This document shows positions 17,114-25,945 of a DNA stretch of 64,000 nt, piece after piece. This DNA is from Clostridiales bacterium (GTDB lineage: Bacteria; Bacillota; Clostridia; Lachnospirales; Lachnospiraceae). Every line of letters starts with the position of its first letter. Within the stretch, counting starts at the first letter, position 1. Under the pieces are notes generated by a model. The model worked only from the letters and a program-made list of their open reading frames with translations, ran no database searches and was not told where the DNA came from. The stretch covers positions 24,823 through 88,822 of the forward strand of contig JAJQDV010000054.1 of assembly GCA_021202015.1 (NCBI GenBank), given 5' to 3'. The translations under genes were made by a program, and so were the position numbers.

Positions 17114-18382
17114 ATGGATATTGTCCGCGCCTACGGAAATCTGATAAAAAAACAGGCACCGGAACGCCCAAACGCCGCCCTGCGCATAATAAAGCTCGGA
17201 TTCGCGCTGGAGAGCTTCCGAACGAAACATCTCGCGAACAGGGACATCCCCGCGGCCTGGCGCACCCTGAACCACTATGCGGTGGGCGAGGTACGAAAGG
17301 CGCTCCGCCATCCGGACCGGACCGTCTGGGCGAACCTGTTCGCCCCTGTAGAGATCCTGCAGTGCTTCGGCGTCCATACGCTCTCCATCGAGATGCTGTC
17401 CTCCTTTTTATCCGGGATGGGTACGGAGGACTACTTTATGGACTTCGCGGAAAATGAGGGCATCGCGCCGACGCTCTGCTCCTACCATAAGAATTTCATC
17501 GGCGCCATCGACAGCGGGATCATCCCGCCCGCCGCGTTTGCCGTGACGACGTCCATCATCTGCGACGGCAATGTATGCACCTTCCGCCATCTCGCAGACA
17601 CACACCAGATTCCATCCTTCCTGCTGGATATCCCGGAACACGATTCTCCGGAAGCGGAGGCCTATGTGGTCGAACAGCTCCGGGAGCTGATCGCGCAGCT
17701 CGAGGAAACCTTCCGCAAAAACATGGATTACGACATGCTCCGGGAAATCCTCATCCGGGAAAATGCGTCAAAGGAGTGCTACAACCGAACCTTAAAGATG
17801 ATGCGGACAAAGGCTTATCCCAGCACCCTGACGCTGCAGATGTATCTGCTGTTTGCCAATCATCTGAACATCGGTACCCCGCAGATTCTCGATTTTTACC
17901 GGCAGATGGAAGCGGAAGTGGCGGCCGCGCCCGAATTTCACGGAACGAATATTTTCTGGGTACACCTGCTGCCCTGGTATCAGCAGACCCTGAAGTCCCA
18001 TTTCAATCTGAATCCGGATTACCAGATCCAGGGAATCGAACTGAGTCTGGATTACACGGAGCCGCTGGACGCTGACCGGCCCCTGGAAGCGCTCGCAAAA
18101 AAAATGATCCGCAACATCTACAACGGTTCCTACGAGCGCAAGGCGGATATGGTGCAGTCTGTCGTGAAGGAAATTCAGCCGGACGGCGTGATCAATTTCT
18201 GTCACTGGGGCTGCAAACAGTCTGCCGGCGGCGCGATGATCCTGAAAGATAAGATGCAGGAGATCGGCATGCCTTTCCTCATCCTGGACGGGGACGGGAT
18301 CGACCGGCGCAACAGTCACGACGGGCAGATCAAAACACGCCTCGAAGCCTTTCTTGAGATGATTCGCGATAAAGAATATTAA
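17114..18382 (+). CDS. 2-hydroxyacyl-CoA dehydratase family subunit
   Basis: A 422-residue protein of the HgdA/HgdB, FldB and BcrB/C group, which forms iron-sulphur subunits of radical 2-hydroxyacyl-CoA dehydratases and related reductases. Likely cluster cysteines are seen in TTSIICDGNVC (about residue 150) and in CHWGCKQSAGG (about 360), the latter a hallmark of the family. The length is normal. The following gene, 27 bp downstream, encodes a second subunit fused to the activating ATPase, so the pair could make a whole enzyme. The acyl-CoA substrate is not predictable. Translation start: ATG with CGAGG about ten bases upstream. Confidence 0.85.
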   Translation: MDIVRAYGNLIKKQAPERPNAALRIIKLGFALESFRTKHLANRDIPAAWRTLNHYAVGEVRKALRHPDRTVWANLFAPVEILQCFGVHTLSIEMLSSFLSGMGTEDYFMDFAENEGIAPTLCSYHKNFIGAIDSGIIPPAAFAVTTSIICDGNVCTFRHLADTHQIPSFLLDIPEHDSPEAEAYVVEQLRELIAQLEETFRKNMDYDMLREILIRENASKECYNRTLKMMRTKAYPSTLTLQMYLLFANHLNIGTPQILDFYRQMEAEVAAAPEFHGTNIFWVHLLPWYQQTLKSHFNLNPDYQIQGIELSLDYTEPLDADRPLEALAKKMIRNIYNGSYERKADMVQSVVKEIQPDGVINFCHWGCKQSAGGAMILKDKMQEIGMPFLILDGDGIDRRNSHDGQIKTRLEAFLEMIRDKEY

Positions 18383-18409
18383 AGAGATTATAATATACGG
18401 AGAAAACCT

Positions 18410-20416
18410 ATGATTACGTATATGTGCAAGTATGCACCGATTGAGATAATCGAAGCCTTCGGCGACACTGTAGCTCTGATGGAACCACACGTCACGAATT
18501 TTACACAGGCGGACACGCTGATGCATCCGAATACATGCTCTTTTGTGAAAGCGGTTCTGGAAGAGTTCGAAAACAGCGCTTACGAGGGCATGCTTTTTAC
18601 GTCCTGCTGCGACAGCTCGAGACGCATGTTCGACACACTGAGACGCCTCCATCCGGAAAAATTTTTCTTCTGCTTCGACCTGCCGCGGAAGGTAAACGAT
18701 TATACCGTTTCCCTCTATGCAGCGCAGATCACAGATCTGATCCGGAAATACAGCGCTTTTTCCGGAAAGTCTTTTGACCCGAAAAAGCTCGCGAAGAGAT
18801 GCAATGCGGAGTTTGATATGCAGATCCGGAAAAAAGAGCTCCTTAAGGACGGTATGATCCCGAAGAAAAATACCGACCTGAAGGTCTGCCTTGCAGGGGC
18901 ACGGCCGGGTTCCGGGATCAAGCGGCTGATCGAAAATCTCGGGGCGGAGATCACCCTCGACCTGACCTGCACCGGCATCTGCAGGGAATATCGGGCAGAC
19001 GGGGAGAATGTACTGCAAAGTTATGCGGACAGCCTGCTGAACCAGCTTCCGTGCATGCGGATGCACAGGTCAGACGGTCGAAAGCAACGCTTATCCGAAC
19101 TGGCAGATGATCTGGACGGCATCATTTACCACACAGTGAAGTTCTGCGATATCTACTCCTATGAATATGCAGATTTGAAGAAAAGCAGCGATTTTCCCAT
19201 TGTGAAGCTGGAGACCGACGCGACCAGCCAGTGCGCCGGGCAGATCCTGACCCGGGTGGAGGCATTCCTGGAATCCCTGCGGGCACGAAAGGAACCGCAC
19301 GAATCCGACAGACAGAGCGCAAAAAAACCGGCTGCATTCTCCCGAAACGAAGAAACAGAAGAATGGAATGACAGCTTCGCCGAAAGCAAACCGGCAAACC
19401 CGCGTGAAACAACCGGGAGCAAAAAAACAGTGGAACCCTGCCGCGTATGCTGTGACCGGGATACGTCGGCCGCAGCCCGCCTGTCCGTGGACGATATAAA
19501 GCAAGATCAATTCGATCAGATTTCCGGAAAATGTCCTGCAGAAATCGAAACCGAAGGCAAAATATCACAAAATCCACCTTCCGTCAAAACGACATCATCC
19601 GAAGTAAAAAACATCTCGCCACACAGAAACAAAGGAGAACACCCGATGTATGTTATGGGAATCGACAGCGGCTCTACCTCAACGAACGCGGTCATCATCA
19701 ACGAAAAAAAAGACATCCTCTCCTGGGCGGTCATCCGCACCGGAGCCAAAAGCGGTGAGAGTGCGGAGCGCATCCTGCAGGAGATCCTGGCAAAAGCACA
19801 TCTGAAGCGGGAGGATCTGACCCGAATCGTATCTACGGGATACGGACGCGTCAGCATCCCCTTTGCCGACCGGAATGTTACTGAGATCAGCTGCCACGGG
19901 AAGGGCGCTCACTTCCTGAATCCCGCCGTTCGCACGATTCTGGATATCGGCGGTCAGGACAGTAAGGCCATCCGCCTGAATGAACGGGGTGATGTGACAG
20001 ATTTTGTCATGAATGACAAATGCGCCGCCGGAACCGGACGTTTTCTGGAAATGATGGCGAGGACTCTGGAGATCGGCATCGATGAGCTCGGACCGATTTC
20101 CCTCCGGGCGAAAGAAAATATCGAGATCAGCAGCATGTGTTCCGTCTTTGCGGAGTCGGAGGTTATCTCCCTGATCGCGCAGAACAAAGAAACCGCGGAC
20201 ATCGCCCACGGCATCCACAAGGCTATAGCGGGAAAGGCCATCTCCCTGATGAAGAGAGTCGGTCTGGAAAAAGAGTTTATGATGACCGGCGGAGTCGCGA
20301 AAAACCCCGGCGTGGTAAAAGTCCTGGAGGAACAGCTCGGCGCCTCACTCTATATCTATGAACAGCCGGAGATCGTCGGCGCACTCGGCGCAGCCTTATT
20401 CGGACTGATGGGCTGA
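18410..20416 (+). CDS. Fusion of a 2-hydroxyacyl-CoA dehydratase subunit and its BadF/HgdC-type activating ATPase
   Basis: A 668-residue open frame. Residues 1-295 match a dehydratase subunit (CKYAPIEIIEAFG, HPNTCSFVKAVLE, SCCDSSRRM, TCTGICREY). Residues 295-412 are a polar linker without family features. Residues 413-668 form a complete activator: ATPase loop GIDSGSTSTNAV, STGYGR, DIGGQDSKAI, and two cluster cysteines in NDKCAAGTGRF and SMCSVFAESEV. Normally these are separate proteins; the activator passes an ATP-energised electron to the dehydratase. An ideal ribosome site precedes Met-413, so free activator may also be made. The frame is uninterrupted across the junction. The neighbour upstream supplies the other subunit. 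Confidence 0.85.
   Translation: MITYMCKYAPIEIIEAFGDTVALMEPHVTNFTQADTLMHPNTCSFVKAVLEEFENSAYEGMLFTSCCDSSRRMFDTLRRLHPEKFFFCFDLPRKVNDYTVSLYAAQITDLIRKYSAFSGKSFDPKKLAKRCNAEFDMQIRKKELLKDGMIPKKNTDLKVCLAGARPGSGIKRLIENLGAEITLDLTCTGICREYRADGENVLQSYADSLLNQLPCMRMHRSDGRKQRLSELADDLDGIIYHTVKFCDIYSYEYADLKKSSDFPIVKLETDATSQCAGQILTRVEAFLESLRARKEPHESDRQSAKKPAAFSRNEETEEWNDSFAESKPANPRETTGSKKTVEPCRVCCDRDTSAAARLSVDDIKQDQFDQISGKCPAEIETEGKISQNPPSVKTTSSEVKNISPHRNKGEHPMYVMGIDSGSTSTNAVIINEKKDILSWAVIRTGAKSGESAERILQEILAKAHLKREDLTRIVSTGYGRVSIPFADRNVTEISCHGKGAHFLNPAVRTILDIGGQDSKAIRLNERGDVTDFVMNDKCAAGTGRFLEMMARTLEIGIDELGPISLRAKENIEISSMCSVFAESEVISLIAQNKETADIAHGIHKAIAGKAISLMKRVGLEKEFMMTGGVAKNPGVVKVLEEQLGASLYIYEQPEIVGALGAALFGLMG
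19633..19648 (+). promoter_or_regulatory. Internal ribosome-binding site and start codon for the activator domain
   Basis: AGGAG at 19633-19637, then eight bases, then ATG at 19646, in frame with the fusion gene. Initiation here would give a 256-residue protein, the usual length of HgdC-type activators. Confidence 0.6.
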
Positions 20417-20436
20417 CGCGTTCTCATTCCGGCAAA

Positions 20437-20534
20437 CTGCCTGTTCCCGTCCCGGGGTGCGTTGTGCCGCCTTTTCCGGCACGATCCGGAAGATGTGTCA
20501 ATCTGCCTGTTCCCATCCCGGGGTACACTGTGCC
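20437..20534. repeat. Short direct duplication, period 66 bp
   Basis: About 32 bp starting CTGCCTGTTCCC at 20437-20468 recurs at 20503-20534 with only a few changes. The second copy encodes the C-terminus of the pseudo-phosphatase; the first lies just beyond its stop. Confidence 0.6.
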
Positions 20535-20980
20535 TCCATCGTATTCAGACACTCCGCCAGCTTATGAATCGTATTGTTCAGCGTCTCCATGCAGATCTCA
20601 TACTGGATCATATCTCCCCCGTATGGATCGATGATCTCCAGCTCATCTCCGGTCACCTCTGTCAGCACATATACGTTCTGCGCACCCTCCATCTCCATGA
20701 CCTTCTCGATCAGATCCCGATGGAAGGTGAGGATCAGTGTGTCCTCCGAGAAATCCTCCGGAGTGAGCGGATTCGCCCGGTATCCGGGCATGGCTATTCC
20801 GTATCCTGCCAATACCTCCTCTGCCTTGGGATTCATCGGCTCCGGAAACAGAACAACCAGACCTTTCGCCTCCACATCTACCGAATTCCGGAGGTCTTCT
20901 CTCTGTAAAAGCGCCATTGCCATCGGTTCCCGGCAGGTCGCCCGTTTCCCGACGAAAATAACTTTTTTTAAATTTTTCAT
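20498..20980 (-). CDS. Low-molecular-weight tyrosine phosphatase homologue lacking the catalytic cysteine
   Basis: A 160-residue protein with the LMW-PTP fold pattern. The N-terminal loop reads IFVGKRATCREP where active enzymes read FVCxGNTCRSP: the nucleophilic Cys is Gly and the G-N pair is R-A, while the loop Arg and second Cys remain. The general-acid region IIDPYGGD keeps its Asp-Pro. It should therefore be unable to form a phosphocysteine and may bind phospho-ligands or partners. The ATG at 20980 has AGAGGAAA upstream; a longer start is less likely. It lies 40 bp after the Sua5-type gene, a pairing also known for YwlC and YwlE in Bacillus. Confidence 0.75.
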   Translation of the reverse strand: MKNLKKVIFVGKRATCREPMAMALLQREDLRNSVDVEAKGLVVLFPEPMNPKAEEVLAGYGIAMPGYRANPLTPEDFSEDTLILTFHRDLIEKVMEMEGAQNVYVLTEVTGDELEIIDPYGGDMIQYEICMETLNNTIHKLAECLNTMEAQCTPGWEQAD

Positions 20981-21020
20981 AAGATTTCCTCTTGTTTCGG
21001 ATATTATTTCCAAAATACCA

Positions 21021-22145
21021 TTATATTTCCATTATATGCTGTCCGGCCGCTTTTCGCAGACGGTTCATGACCGCGCTGCCGATCCGCAGATCGGAAAAGC
21101 TCTCCGCGTAAATCCGATCCGCACCAAGCGCATCCATCTCCCGCAGCGCCGCATACAGCCCCTGCGCGATGCTGTCCTCATCCTCACGGCTTCCGATATA
21201 CTTTACGATATCCGCCTGATACCGTCCCCGCGACTCCAAAGCACAGAGCACACCTGTTTTCTCTCCGCGCTGATGATTTTCTTCCGCCAGGGCATTGATC
21301 CGCTCCGCCACTTTTCGCGGGTCCCCGCTGACGATCACAAGCTCCGCCTTCGGCGCGTAATGCCGGTATTTCATCCCCGGCGCCTTTGGTCTTACCTGCG
21401 CGTCCGCCGCGAGAAAACCCGGATCCTCCCGGACAGCCCCGATCACATCAGCGATCATCTCCTTCGTTATATATCCCGGGCGCAGGATCATCGGAATCTC
21501 TTCCGCAGATCGCCCGCCGCCATCTCTCCCGGAAATCCCGTCGGCTGTCCGCCTGTCGTCCCCTCGCATTGCAATTTCGCTCAGATCAAGAATCGTCGAC
21601 TCAATCCCGATGCCGACCTCGCCGCCATCCAGAATCAGCGGAATCTTCCCGGACAGATCCTCCCACACATGCTTCGCCAGCGTGGGGCTCGGCCGGCCGG
21701 AGGTATTCGCGCTCGGCGCTGCGATATAACCGCCGCTCTCTCGGATCAGCGCCAGAGCTGCCGGGTGAGAAGGCATCCGTACCGCCACCGTATCCAGACC
21801 GCCCGTCGTCTCATAAGGAACCGCTTCGGTTTTCTGAAAAATCATGGTCAGCGGACCCGGCCAGAAGGCATCCGCCAGCGCCTTTGCCTGAGGCGGAATC
21901 TCCCGCGCGATCCGGTACAGAGCATTGAAATCGGCAATGTGCACGATCAGCGGATTATCCGAAGGCCGTCCCTTTGCTGCGTAGATCCGCTTTGCCGCCT
22001 CCGGACGCAGAGCATCCGCACCCAGACCGTACACCGTCTCCGTAGGAAATGCCACGAGACCGCCGTCTCTCAAAATCGCGGCCGCCGCCTGAATCCTGTC
22101 TTTTTCCGGATACTGCGGGTTAATTTTTTCAATTCTGGTAATCAT
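21021..22145 (-). CDS. L-threonylcarbamoyladenylate synthase, Sua5/YwlC type
   Basis: A 374-residue two-domain enzyme that makes threonylcarbamoyl-AMP for the t6A modification of ANN-decoding tRNAs. The N-terminal YrdC domain has GGLVAFPTETVYGLGADA, KGRPSDNPLIVHI, FWPGPLT and APSANTSGRPSPT. A C-terminal Sua5 domain begins near SPGMKYRHYAP-like sequence (PKAPGMKYRHYAPKAEL). Residues about 190-235 include a polar, Arg/Gly-rich insert near the linker. No ribosome site precedes the ATG; the -10 TATAAT ends seven bases before it, suggesting a leaderless message. The pseudo-phosphatase gene follows. Confidence 0.92.
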   Translation of the reverse strand: MITRIEKINPQYPEKDRIQAAAAILRDGGLVAFPTETVYGLGADALRPEAAKRIYAAKGRPSDNPLIVHIADFNALYRIAREIPPQAKALADAFWPGPLTMIFQKTEAVPYETTGGLDTVAVRMPSHPAALALIRESGGYIAAPSANTSGRPSPTLAKHVWEDLSGKIPLILDGGEVGIGIESTILDLSEIAMRGDDRRTADGISGRDGGGRSAEEIPMILRPGYITKEMIADVIGAVREDPGFLAADAQVRPKAPGMKYRHYAPKAELVIVSGDPRKVAERINALAEENHQRGEKTGVLCALESRGRYQADIVKYIGSREDEDSIAQGLYAALREMDALGADRIYAESFSDLRIGSAVMNRLRKAAGQHIMEI

Positions 22146-22152
22146 AGGGACG

Positions 22153-22181
22153 ATTATAACACAGATCTGCCGTCCTGAACA
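22153..22181 (-). promoter_or_regulatory. Promoter candidate giving a leaderless Sua5 transcript
   Basis: On the minus strand a weak TGTTCA, 17 bp, then TATAAT. The -10 box ends seven bases before the ATG at 22145, so transcription would begin at or next to the start codon. Confidence 0.5.
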
Positions 22182-22196
22182 GTGCTAACTTTTTAC

Positions 22197-22225
22197 TTGT
22201 CAACGGAAACAACATAAAGTATACT
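22197..22225 (+). promoter_or_regulatory. Promoter of the aldose epimerase gene
   Basis: TTGTCA and TATACT with a 17 bp spacer, 48 bp ahead of the start. It diverges from the Sua5 promoter. Confidence 0.6.
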
Positions 22226-22272
22226 GTTGAGGAAAAAGCAGTTATAACAGACTGTGCAGGAGGATATGCAGC

Positions 22273-23313
22273 ATGAGCATTACAAAACATCCCTTCGGAA
22301 CGACTTCCGACGGAAAAGATGCATACTTATACTGTCTGAAAAATTCGGAAGGCGCGTATGTCACCGTATGCAGCTACGGCTGCCGGATCGTCAGCATCTG
22401 TGTGCCCGACCGGGAGGGAACACTCCGGGACATATGTCTCGGATACGATACACTGGAAGAATATGAAAAGGATACCGCCAGCTTCGGCGCCGTGGTGGGA
22501 CGGCACGCGAACCGCATCGGAAAGGGAGAGTTCACGCTGAACGGCGTCTTCTACCGTCTCGCCGTCAACAACGGACCGAACCATCTGCACGGCGGGCTGC
22601 GAGGATTCCACCATTATAACTGGGAGTCACAGATATCCGGCGGCACCGTCCGTTTTACCCGGACATCCCCGGACGGCGAGGAGGGCTATCCGGGTAATCT
22701 GACCATGATCGTAACCTACAGCTGGAGCGAGGACAACGAGCTGTGTATTTCCTATCAGGCGAAGTCGGATCAGGACACGATTTTCAACACGACAAACCAT
22801 ACCTATTTTAATCTGGACGGCGAGGACGCCGATACCGTCCTGAATCACACGCTGATGATCAAGGCCGCTTCGTTCACCGAGACAGACGAACACAGTCTCA
22901 CGACCGGAAGGATCCTGAATGTGGCAGGGACGCCGATGGATTTCACAAAAGCAAAGCCCATCGGGCGGGACATCCGGGCAGATTATTACCAGCTGCGGCA
23001 TTCCCGGACCTACGACCATAACTTCATCCTGTCCGGATCGGGACTGACTGAAGCCGCCGTACTCTCCTCCGCAGAATCCGGCATCCGCCTGACCTGCTTC
23101 ACCGACCAGCCCGGTCTCCAGCTCTATGTACCGGCGAAATCCCCGGCGGAGCACGGCAAGAACGGGCGCCGCTACCCCGCCTACGGAAGCGTATGCCTTG
23201 AAACCCAGCATTTCCCGAACGCCACGAGTCACCCGGAGTTTCCCTCCGTTGTGCTGACTCCCGGGGAACCGTTTTCATCGAAGACCATCTATCATTTTTC
23301 GGTAGTGAACTGA
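22273..23313 (+). CDS. galM: Aldose 1-epimerase (galactose mutarotase)
   Basis: A 346-residue GalM-family enzyme that interconverts alpha and beta anomers of hexoses such as galactose. Visible motifs are GRHANRIGKGEF, the catalytic-His segment NGPNHLHGG, NHTYFNLDG with the second conserved histidine, and the C-terminal ETQHFPNATSHPEFPS containing the catalytic Glu. The length is normal. AGGAGG is ten bases upstream. No sugar transporter or other galactose gene adjoins it; the BMP-domain gene follows after 31 bp and could share the transcript. Galactose itself is a family-based inference. Confidence 0.93.
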   Translation: MSITKHPFGTTSDGKDAYLYCLKNSEGAYVTVCSYGCRIVSICVPDREGTLRDICLGYDTLEEYEKDTASFGAVVGRHANRIGKGEFTLNGVFYRLAVNNGPNHLHGGLRGFHHYNWESQISGGTVRFTRTSPDGEEGYPGNLTMIVTYSWSEDNELCISYQAKSDQDTIFNTTNHTYFNLDGEDADTVLNHTLMIKAASFTETDEHSLTTGRILNVAGTPMDFTKAKPIGRDIRADYYQLRHSRTYDHNFILSGSGLTEAAVLSSAESGIRLTCFTDQPGLQLYVPAKSPAEHGKNGRRYPAYGSVCLETQHFPNATSHPEFPSVVLTPGEPFSSKTIYHFSVVN

Positions 23314-23344
23314 CACCGACGACTGCAAAAGGAGGTTCTTATCC

Positions 23345-25300
23345 ATGCCGCAGGCCGAATATGCAGCTGCCCTCAAAGCAGGAAAAAAAGATATACAGAC
23401 CCGGGCCGCCGCCGGTCTTCCCACGGAACTCCCGGCACTGGACGCTCTTCTGGAGGGCATTGAGATCCGGGGAGAGACGCCCCTCGGGTTGGTAGACATC
23501 CCGACCGCACAGATCGTCGGGACAAAGACCAGGAGCCGCACCACCTCCTTCGCACCGAATTTTATGCCGATTCTGGACGAAGGATCAGAGTTTGCCATGA
23601 AATGGGACAGCCTGTGCGGCGCCCACTTAAACGAAGGCATCCGTGAACCGATCAAAGCCTATGAGTACTTAAACAGATACTATGTCCTGGAGGGGAATAA
23701 GCGCGTCAGCGTCATGAAATATTTCGGCGCCGCCAGCATTCCCGGCTATGTGACCCGCATCATCCCGGCCTGGAAGGATACCCCGGAGATCCGGATCTAC
23801 TATGAATTTCTGGATTTTTATAATGAAACGAACATCGGCCAGATCGGGTTCACACGGGAAGGCAGCTACCGGAAGCTCACCCATCTGACCGGTCACAGAA
23901 GCAACGAACGATGGAGTCTGAACGACCGCATTGATTTTCGCTCCTGCTTCAACCTTTTTACGGAAGCATTTGAGGATCTGGGCGGCAAAAAGCTGTCCTG
24001 CACGGCCGGCGACGCTTTTCTGACCTATCTGAGCCTTTACGGATACGAAGCCGCAAAGCAGGAGACCTCCGCCGGATTCAGAAACAACCTGAAGAAGCTC
24101 TGGGAAGAGATCGAACTGAACTTCCGCGATGCCGCCCCGGAGGAAAAACTTGACATGAAGCTCGATCCGACGCCGGATCCCAGAAAAGGCCTGATCTCAA
24201 AGGTTCTGACTGCCCCTTCCTCCTCCGCGAAAAAAGTGACGCGGATCGCATTTATCCATACGAAGACAACCGACTCTTCCAGCTGGACCTACGCCCACGA
24301 GCTGGGGCGCATGTATGTCAACGACGTATTTCACGGTGAGGTTATAACCTCTGCCTACGAGAATAATATAACAGACGCCGACGCCCTGTCCGCCATCGAA
24401 CGGGCGATCGCGGACGGCAATACCGTTATTTTCACGACAACGCCCGTATTTCTCACCGCCAGCATCAAGTCGGCGATCGAACACCCGGAGGTTCGGATTT
24501 TAAACTGTTCTCTGAACACCTCGCACAAATACATACGCACCTACTATGCCCGGATGTTTGAGGCAAAGCTGTTGAACGGTGTCCTGGCAGGGATCCTGAC
24601 GGACACAAACCGGATCGGCTATATCGCCGATTATCCCATCACCAGCGTACCGGCCACCATCGACGCCTTTGCCATCGGTGTAAAAATGGTAAATCCGCAG
24701 GCCCGGATCTTTCTGGAATGGTCCACCACAAAGGAAAACGAGGGCGTCAACCTGACAGAGAAGTTTTACAATATGGGGGCCACCTATATCTCCCATCTGG
24801 ATATGATCGTTCCCCGACGCGCCACGCGGCAGTACGGTCTGTACCATATCCATGACGGAGAACTGATCAACCTGGCCTTCCCGGTACTGGACTGGGGGAA
24901 ATACTACGAACGCATTATCCGGAATATCCTGCTCGGCACCTGGAATGCCGAGAGTAAATCCGACGCAAAAAAAGCCGTCAGCTATTTCTGGGGCATGTCC
25001 TCCGGAGTCGTTGACGTCGTCTGGTCTCATACGATCCCTTCGGAAACCAGAAACCTGCTGGAGTCACTGAAACGCTCCATCACCCGCTATGATTTCAAAC
25101 CGTTCAGCGGCATTCTGCATTCTCAGGAAGGTACCGTGCAGCCGGATCCCCAGGGCAGTCTGTCCACAAGCGAGATCATCGCCATCGACTGGCTGGCGGA
25201 CAATATCGAGGGAAACATTCCCTCGGTCAATGACCTGATCCCGGGCGCACAGGCTGTCGTCCGGCAGGAGGGGATCCGCAGGGAGGATGATACCGAATGA
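23345..25300 (+). CDS. Cytoplasmic protein with ParB-like N-terminal region and BMP/PnrA-type binding domain
   Basis: A 651-residue protein. Residues about 85-125 contain REPIKAYEYLNRYYVLEGNKRVSV in overlapping pieces, resembling the ParB/sulfiredoxin-type core where G-N-K-R follows a short strand. From about residue 295 a BMP/PnrA-like periplasmic-binding-protein fold is seen, with RIAFIHTKTTDSSSWTYAHELGR, VRILNCSL and GYIADYPITSVPATIDAFAIG. BMP proteins normally bind nucleosides outside the cell behind a lipoprotein signal. Here there is no signal peptide, which implies an intracellular sensor. The stop overlaps the start of a metallophosphoesterase by four bases. GGAGG precedes the ATG. 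Function is not established. Confidence 0.7.
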   Translation: MPQAEYAAALKAGKKDIQTRAAAGLPTELPALDALLEGIEIRGETPLGLVDIPTAQIVGTKTRSRTTSFAPNFMPILDEGSEFAMKWDSLCGAHLNEGIREPIKAYEYLNRYYVLEGNKRVSVMKYFGAASIPGYVTRIIPAWKDTPEIRIYYEFLDFYNETNIGQIGFTREGSYRKLTHLTGHRSNERWSLNDRIDFRSCFNLFTEAFEDLGGKKLSCTAGDAFLTYLSLYGYEAAKQETSAGFRNNLKKLWEEIELNFRDAAPEEKLDMKLDPTPDPRKGLISKVLTAPSSSAKKVTRIAFIHTKTTDSSSWTYAHELGRMYVNDVFHGEVITSAYENNITDADALSAIERAIADGNTVIFTTTPVFLTASIKSAIEHPEVRILNCSLNTSHKYIRTYYARMFEAKLLNGVLAGILTDTNRIGYIADYPITSVPATIDAFAIGVKMVNPQARIFLEWSTTKENEGVNLTEKFYNMGATYISHLDMIVPRRATRQYGLYHIHDGELINLAFPVLDWGKYYERIIRNILLGTWNAESKSDAKKAVSYFWGMSSGVVDVVWSHTIPSETRNLLESLKRSITRYDFKPFSGILHSQEGTVQPDPQGSLSTSEIIAIDWLADNIEGNIPSVNDLIPGAQAVVRQEGIRREDDTE

Positions 25301-25887
25301 AGATCATGGCGATCGCCGACGTCGAATCCCCGGCGCTCTGGGAACATTATAACGAAAATCGTCTGCGCGGCGTCGACCTGATCGTCTCCTGCGGAGATCT
25401 GGATCCCCGCTATCTGTCATTCCTGGTCACCTTTGCCAACATTCCCCTTTACTATGTGCACGGGAATCATGACGAGCGCTATGACACCCTGCCTCCGGAT
25501 GGCTGCGTCTGTATCGACGACAGCATCCGTGTCTTTGACGGCGTCCGTTTTCTGGGTCTGGGAGGCAGCTATCCCTATACCGACGGAAAATATATGTACA
25601 CGGAAGCACAGATGCAGAAGCGGATCCGCAGACTCTCCCGCCAGCTCCGGAAACACGGCGGCTTCGATGTTCTCGTCACCCACTCGCCCGCCCGCGGCAT
25701 CGGAGATGCGGAAGACCTGCCCCACCGGGGCTATGAAGCGTTTTTCCCGCTGCTGGAAAAATACAGGCCGGCCTATATGCTGCACGGTCATGTCCATATG
25801 CAGTATGATTATAAGCTGAAACGGGAAAACGCGTATCAGGACACGAAGATTATCAACGCGTATGAAAAATACTTTCTGGAAATATGA
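25297..25887 (+). CDS. Calcineurin-like metallophosphoesterase
   Basis: A 196-residue phosphoesterase. Metal-ligand motifs are present: an N-terminal IADVES (Asp, but without the usual D-x-H histidine), CGDLD, the GNHDE motif near residue 66, THSP, and a C-terminal GHVH. The missing histidine of the first motif (D-V-E instead of D-x-H) is unusual and may change metal use. No signal peptide. Its ATGA start overlaps the stop of the BMP-domain gene, so the two are translationally coupled and probably act on the same small molecule. Substrate unknown. Confidence 0.85.
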   Translation: MKIMAIADVESPALWEHYNENRLRGVDLIVSCGDLDPRYLSFLVTFANIPLYYVHGNHDERYDTLPPDGCVCIDDSIRVFDGVRFLGLGGSYPYTDGKYMYTEAQMQKRIRRLSRQLRKHGGFDVLVTHSPARGIGDAEDLPHRGYEAFFPLLEKYRPAYMLHGHVHMQYDYKLKRENAYQDTKIINAYEKYFLEI

Positions 25888-25945
25888 CTGCGTTTTTGTA
25901 TCCGTATGCCTTTGCCGTATTTTATAACGAGCCGATCCTGCCCAT

